Positions 62,652 to 64,000 of a stretch of DNA of 64,000 nt are shown here, one piece after another. Source of the stretch: Haloarcula sp. H-GB4 (GTDB lineage: Archaea > Halobacteriota > Halobacteria > Halobacteriales > Haloarculaceae); assembly GCF_030848575.1 (NCBI RefSeq), contig NZ_JAVDDX010000004.1, positions 217,321 to 281,320 on the forward strand, in the 5' to 3' direction. The notes beneath the pieces are model-generated. The model was not told where the DNA came from. It worked only from the letters and a program-made list of their open reading frames with translations, and made no database searches. How positions within the stretch are numbered: position 1 is the stretch's first letter; every line of letters starts with the position of its first letter. A program made the translations under genes and the position numbers.

Positions 62652-63008
62652 TTAAACCGTATCTCGGTCTGTGTAGGTATACCGACGTTTAATAAGGCCA
62701 GTCTCATTGAATACAAAGAAGTCGGCAAACCCAAATGAGACCTCGGTATCACCTTGTATACCGCTAAATGCCCCTCTCACCGCAACAGTCTCGCCTTCGT
62801 TGATGAGCGAGCTAATTTCATGCGCCCCATTAGATAGCGGCCGTTGGTTGATATAAAACTCCTTGAGAGCGTCTTTATTACGAATGTTTTCTTGGCCAGG
62901 CCGTTCATACACTATATTCTCATCGAAGAGACCAAACACTGTATCGTACTCTTCAGCATCGATTGCCGTGTAGTACGTCCGGACAGCATCTTCGTTCGTC
63001 TGTGGCAT
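62652..63008 (-). CDS. SnoaL-like/NTF2-fold protein
   Basis: This 118-residue protein has the SnoaL/NTF2 pattern: AVRTYYTAIDAEEYDTVFGLFDENIVYERPG near the N-terminus, IRNKDALKEFYINQR near 42, then strands GETVAVRGAFSG and FGFADFFVFNETGLIKRRYTY at the end. The fold is used for small-molecule isomerases, cyclases and ligand-binding proteins; no catalytic acid is decisive here. A TATA-like GTATTTTTATT lies about 27 bases upstream. It stands alone near decayed genes. Confidence 0.7.
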   Translation of the reverse strand: MPQTNEDAVRTYYTAIDAEEYDTVFGLFDENIVYERPGQENIRNKDALKEFYINQRPLSNGAHEISSLINEGETVAVRGAFSGIQGDTEVSFGFADFFVFNETGLIKRRYTYTDRDTV

Positions 63009-63158
63009 AGTGGTACATACTCCTCAAAATAAAAATACTTCCCCATCTGGCCGCGGGCGATATAAAACACATCAGAGAGTAGGATCGCCGCTGGAAGTTC
63101 CGCTATCCAGACTTGCAACACCCAAATGCTGATTCCGACAGGCGTTATCGCTGTTAGC

Positions 63159-63378
63159 AAGATATCCCATCAAATCCGTCTTAAGACCGCTGTCTACGAA
63201 CGAATCAAAGAAACAAGTGGACGATAAGTCGCTCAGCGACGCCGTGGCACGGCTCATCGGCGGGTGCCCTTTTAGAGACCTTCGCGGTGTGTTCGATGAG
63301 AACTAGGTAGCCGACATGCGAGACGCCATCGGGCAAGTTGGTCAGGGTGACCGCAATGAAGTCCGTAATGTCGCATAG
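63159..63378 (+). pseudogene. Degraded VapB-type antitoxin
   Basis: Plus-strand pieces read HQIRLKTAVYERIKETSGR, then after a frame change DKSLSDAVARLIGGCPFRDLRGVFDEN, then after an in-frame TAG VADMRDAIGQVGQGDRNEV. The order and motifs (VYERIK, ESFSDAIERLIG, GVFDE, MRDAI) are those of haloarchaeal VapB/DUF7557-type antitoxins. At least one frameshift and one stop interrupt it, and no start codon is visible. Confidence 0.65.
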
Positions 63379-63384
63379 CGATTC

Positions 63385-63694
63385 GAATGATGGCGATACG
63401 AGCTTCACTTTGGATATCGTCGCCGATGTCGAAGCGGCGGTTGAGAAGGAATGTGTGTTGAGGGCCAACGTTACGTTAGTGATTAGATTGAGGACAGTCT
63501 TGTAACTGTACATCAGCGTTGTGAAGGGTCGCGCATACACGCGAAAGGTGCCAAGACCTAGTATTGGCAAAGATGTAGCAATCGCTGCAACCGCTCTGGA
63601 GCGTAACGAGTCCGTTCCCGTCAGTGACAGAGTAAACCTCCTCCGCGCAACTGATTTGGGTCTCACCTCTGAACCGCGGATTGTGCTAACCTGA
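63385..63694 (+). pseudogene. Degraded VapC PIN-domain toxin
   Basis: Follows the antitoxin remnant directly. It reads DTSFTLDIVADVEAAVEKE (first PIN acidic residue, normally DTSFLIDLL...), then a TAA stop, then KDVAIAATALERNESVPVSDRVNLLRA, the C-terminal PIN pattern (D-IAATAL-R). Stop and frame breaks make it inactive. With the preceding remnant it is a dead vapBC locus. Confidence 0.6.
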
Positions 63695-63860
63695 GAACTG
63701 AAATTCTCCACCGATATCCAGATAATATTCCTCAAATTCTGACTACACTTTTCTAACTGTCGCTCAACTTTTTTGGTCTAATTCACTACTGGAACCCCAC
63801 CCGTGTGTATTCTACACGTGTGCCGTGTGGTTCCTGAACACGGCGGGTCTGAGACCGTCC

Positions 63861-63893
63861 ATTTATATACTCCCCTCCCATCGGATGTAATGC
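63861..63893 (+). promoter_or_regulatory. Probable rRNA operon promoter
   Basis: ATTTATATAC at 63861-63870 is a strong archaeal TATA element. About 20-25 bases later comes CGGATGTAATGCGAAG, which resembles, from memory, the start region of haloarchaeal rRNA promoters (…CGGATGAGATGCGAACG). Upstream lies a GC-rich stretch with a short GTGTA-TTC-TACAC hairpin. The identification depends on this likeness, as the 16S gene itself would lie past the window edge. Confidence 0.55.
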
Positions 63894-64000
63894 GAAGGTC
63901 GCGCCGGGCAGCGTTCCCGGAACGACACCCCAATGCCACCCTCGTGGTGGATTGGGTCACTCGCTTAGAATGCGAGGCCACCGAGGCTTCGTGTTCGTGT
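63894..64000 (+). ncRNA. Probable 5' leader of an rRNA primary transcript
   Basis: The last 107 bases have no reading frame and can form strong hairpins, e.g. CCAATGCCACC (63930-63940) with GGTGGATTGG (63946-63955), with one bulged base. This suits the external spacer before the 16S processing stem. The 16S 5' end (ATTCCGGTTGATCC) is not reached. Cut by the window edge. Confidence 0.45.

Noticed and set aside
63205..63735. A 176-codon minus-strand frame near the right edge
   Set aside because: The plus strand carries recognisable VapB and VapC pieces in order; the minus frame has no motif and is a shadow.
1..64000. CRISPR arrays and tRNA genes
   Set aside because: I saw no regularly spaced repeat-spacer pattern and no tRNA-like cloverleaf; the only spaced repeats are the origin repeats.

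Overview
The window is from a haloarchaeon, most likely Haloarcula or a close relative. Support: acidic proteins throughout, many leaderless starts with a TATA box about 27 bases upstream, Tat lipoproteins, an Orc1/Cdc6 gene beside GC-rich origin repeats, HTH_10 and IclR regulators, and an RdfA plus SMC-related pair. The right edge appears to enter the leader of an rRNA operon. An origin and an rRNA operon close together suggest a secondary chromosome (inferred).

Layout. 1-1066 holds no convincing gene. 1067-11311: an IclR regulator, then a minus-strand run paaK, exported penicillin acylase, substrate-binding lipoprotein, fused LivH-LivM permease and two ATPases. This reads as a chain that cleaves phenylacetyl-type amides outside the cell, imports products and activates phenylacetate. 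11525-16291: VOC and EthD proteins, a second IclR regulator, and beta-oxidation enzymes (crotonase, 3-hydroxyacyl-CoA dehydrogenase, thiolase). 16301-18906: a thiolase coupled to an HMG-CoA-synthase-like/DUF35 fusion that has lost its catalytic residues. 19039-26656: the phenylacetate core: second paaK, paaI, a MaoC hydratase, an aldehyde dehydrogenase, paaABC, and a paaD divided into two overlapping genes, with a divergent HTH_10 regulator. No paaE is present. 26750-37105: acyl-CoA catabolism with crotonase, amidohydrolase, CitE-like lyase, methyltransferase, MaoC protein, biotin-dependent carboxylase (both subunits), acyl-CoA dehydrogenase and acyl-CoA synthetase. 37276-40679: a coupled UbiD/UbiD-like pair with a small putative DNA-binding protein.

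40680-42856 is a replication origin with nine repeat copies around orc1/cdc6. After it the window becomes mosaic: MgtC/DUF4010 membrane protein, UbiB-type kinase, small proteins, and two iron-type binding lipoproteins facing away from each other, each with a DtxR-type palindrome at its start. One of these has a large in-frame internal deletion. Then come degraded transporter, PIN and USP fragments and a GT-C type membrane protein.

54192-59297 carries an accessory SecY, a two-helix membrane protein, a DUF106 (YidC/Get1-like) insertase homologue and an ABC exporter, possibly an accessory membrane-protein insertion module. 59458-63008 has a small zinc-finger protein, the SMC-related protein with RdfA, and a SnoaL-like protein. 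A decayed vapBC pair follows, and the window closes with the inferred rRNA promoter and leader.
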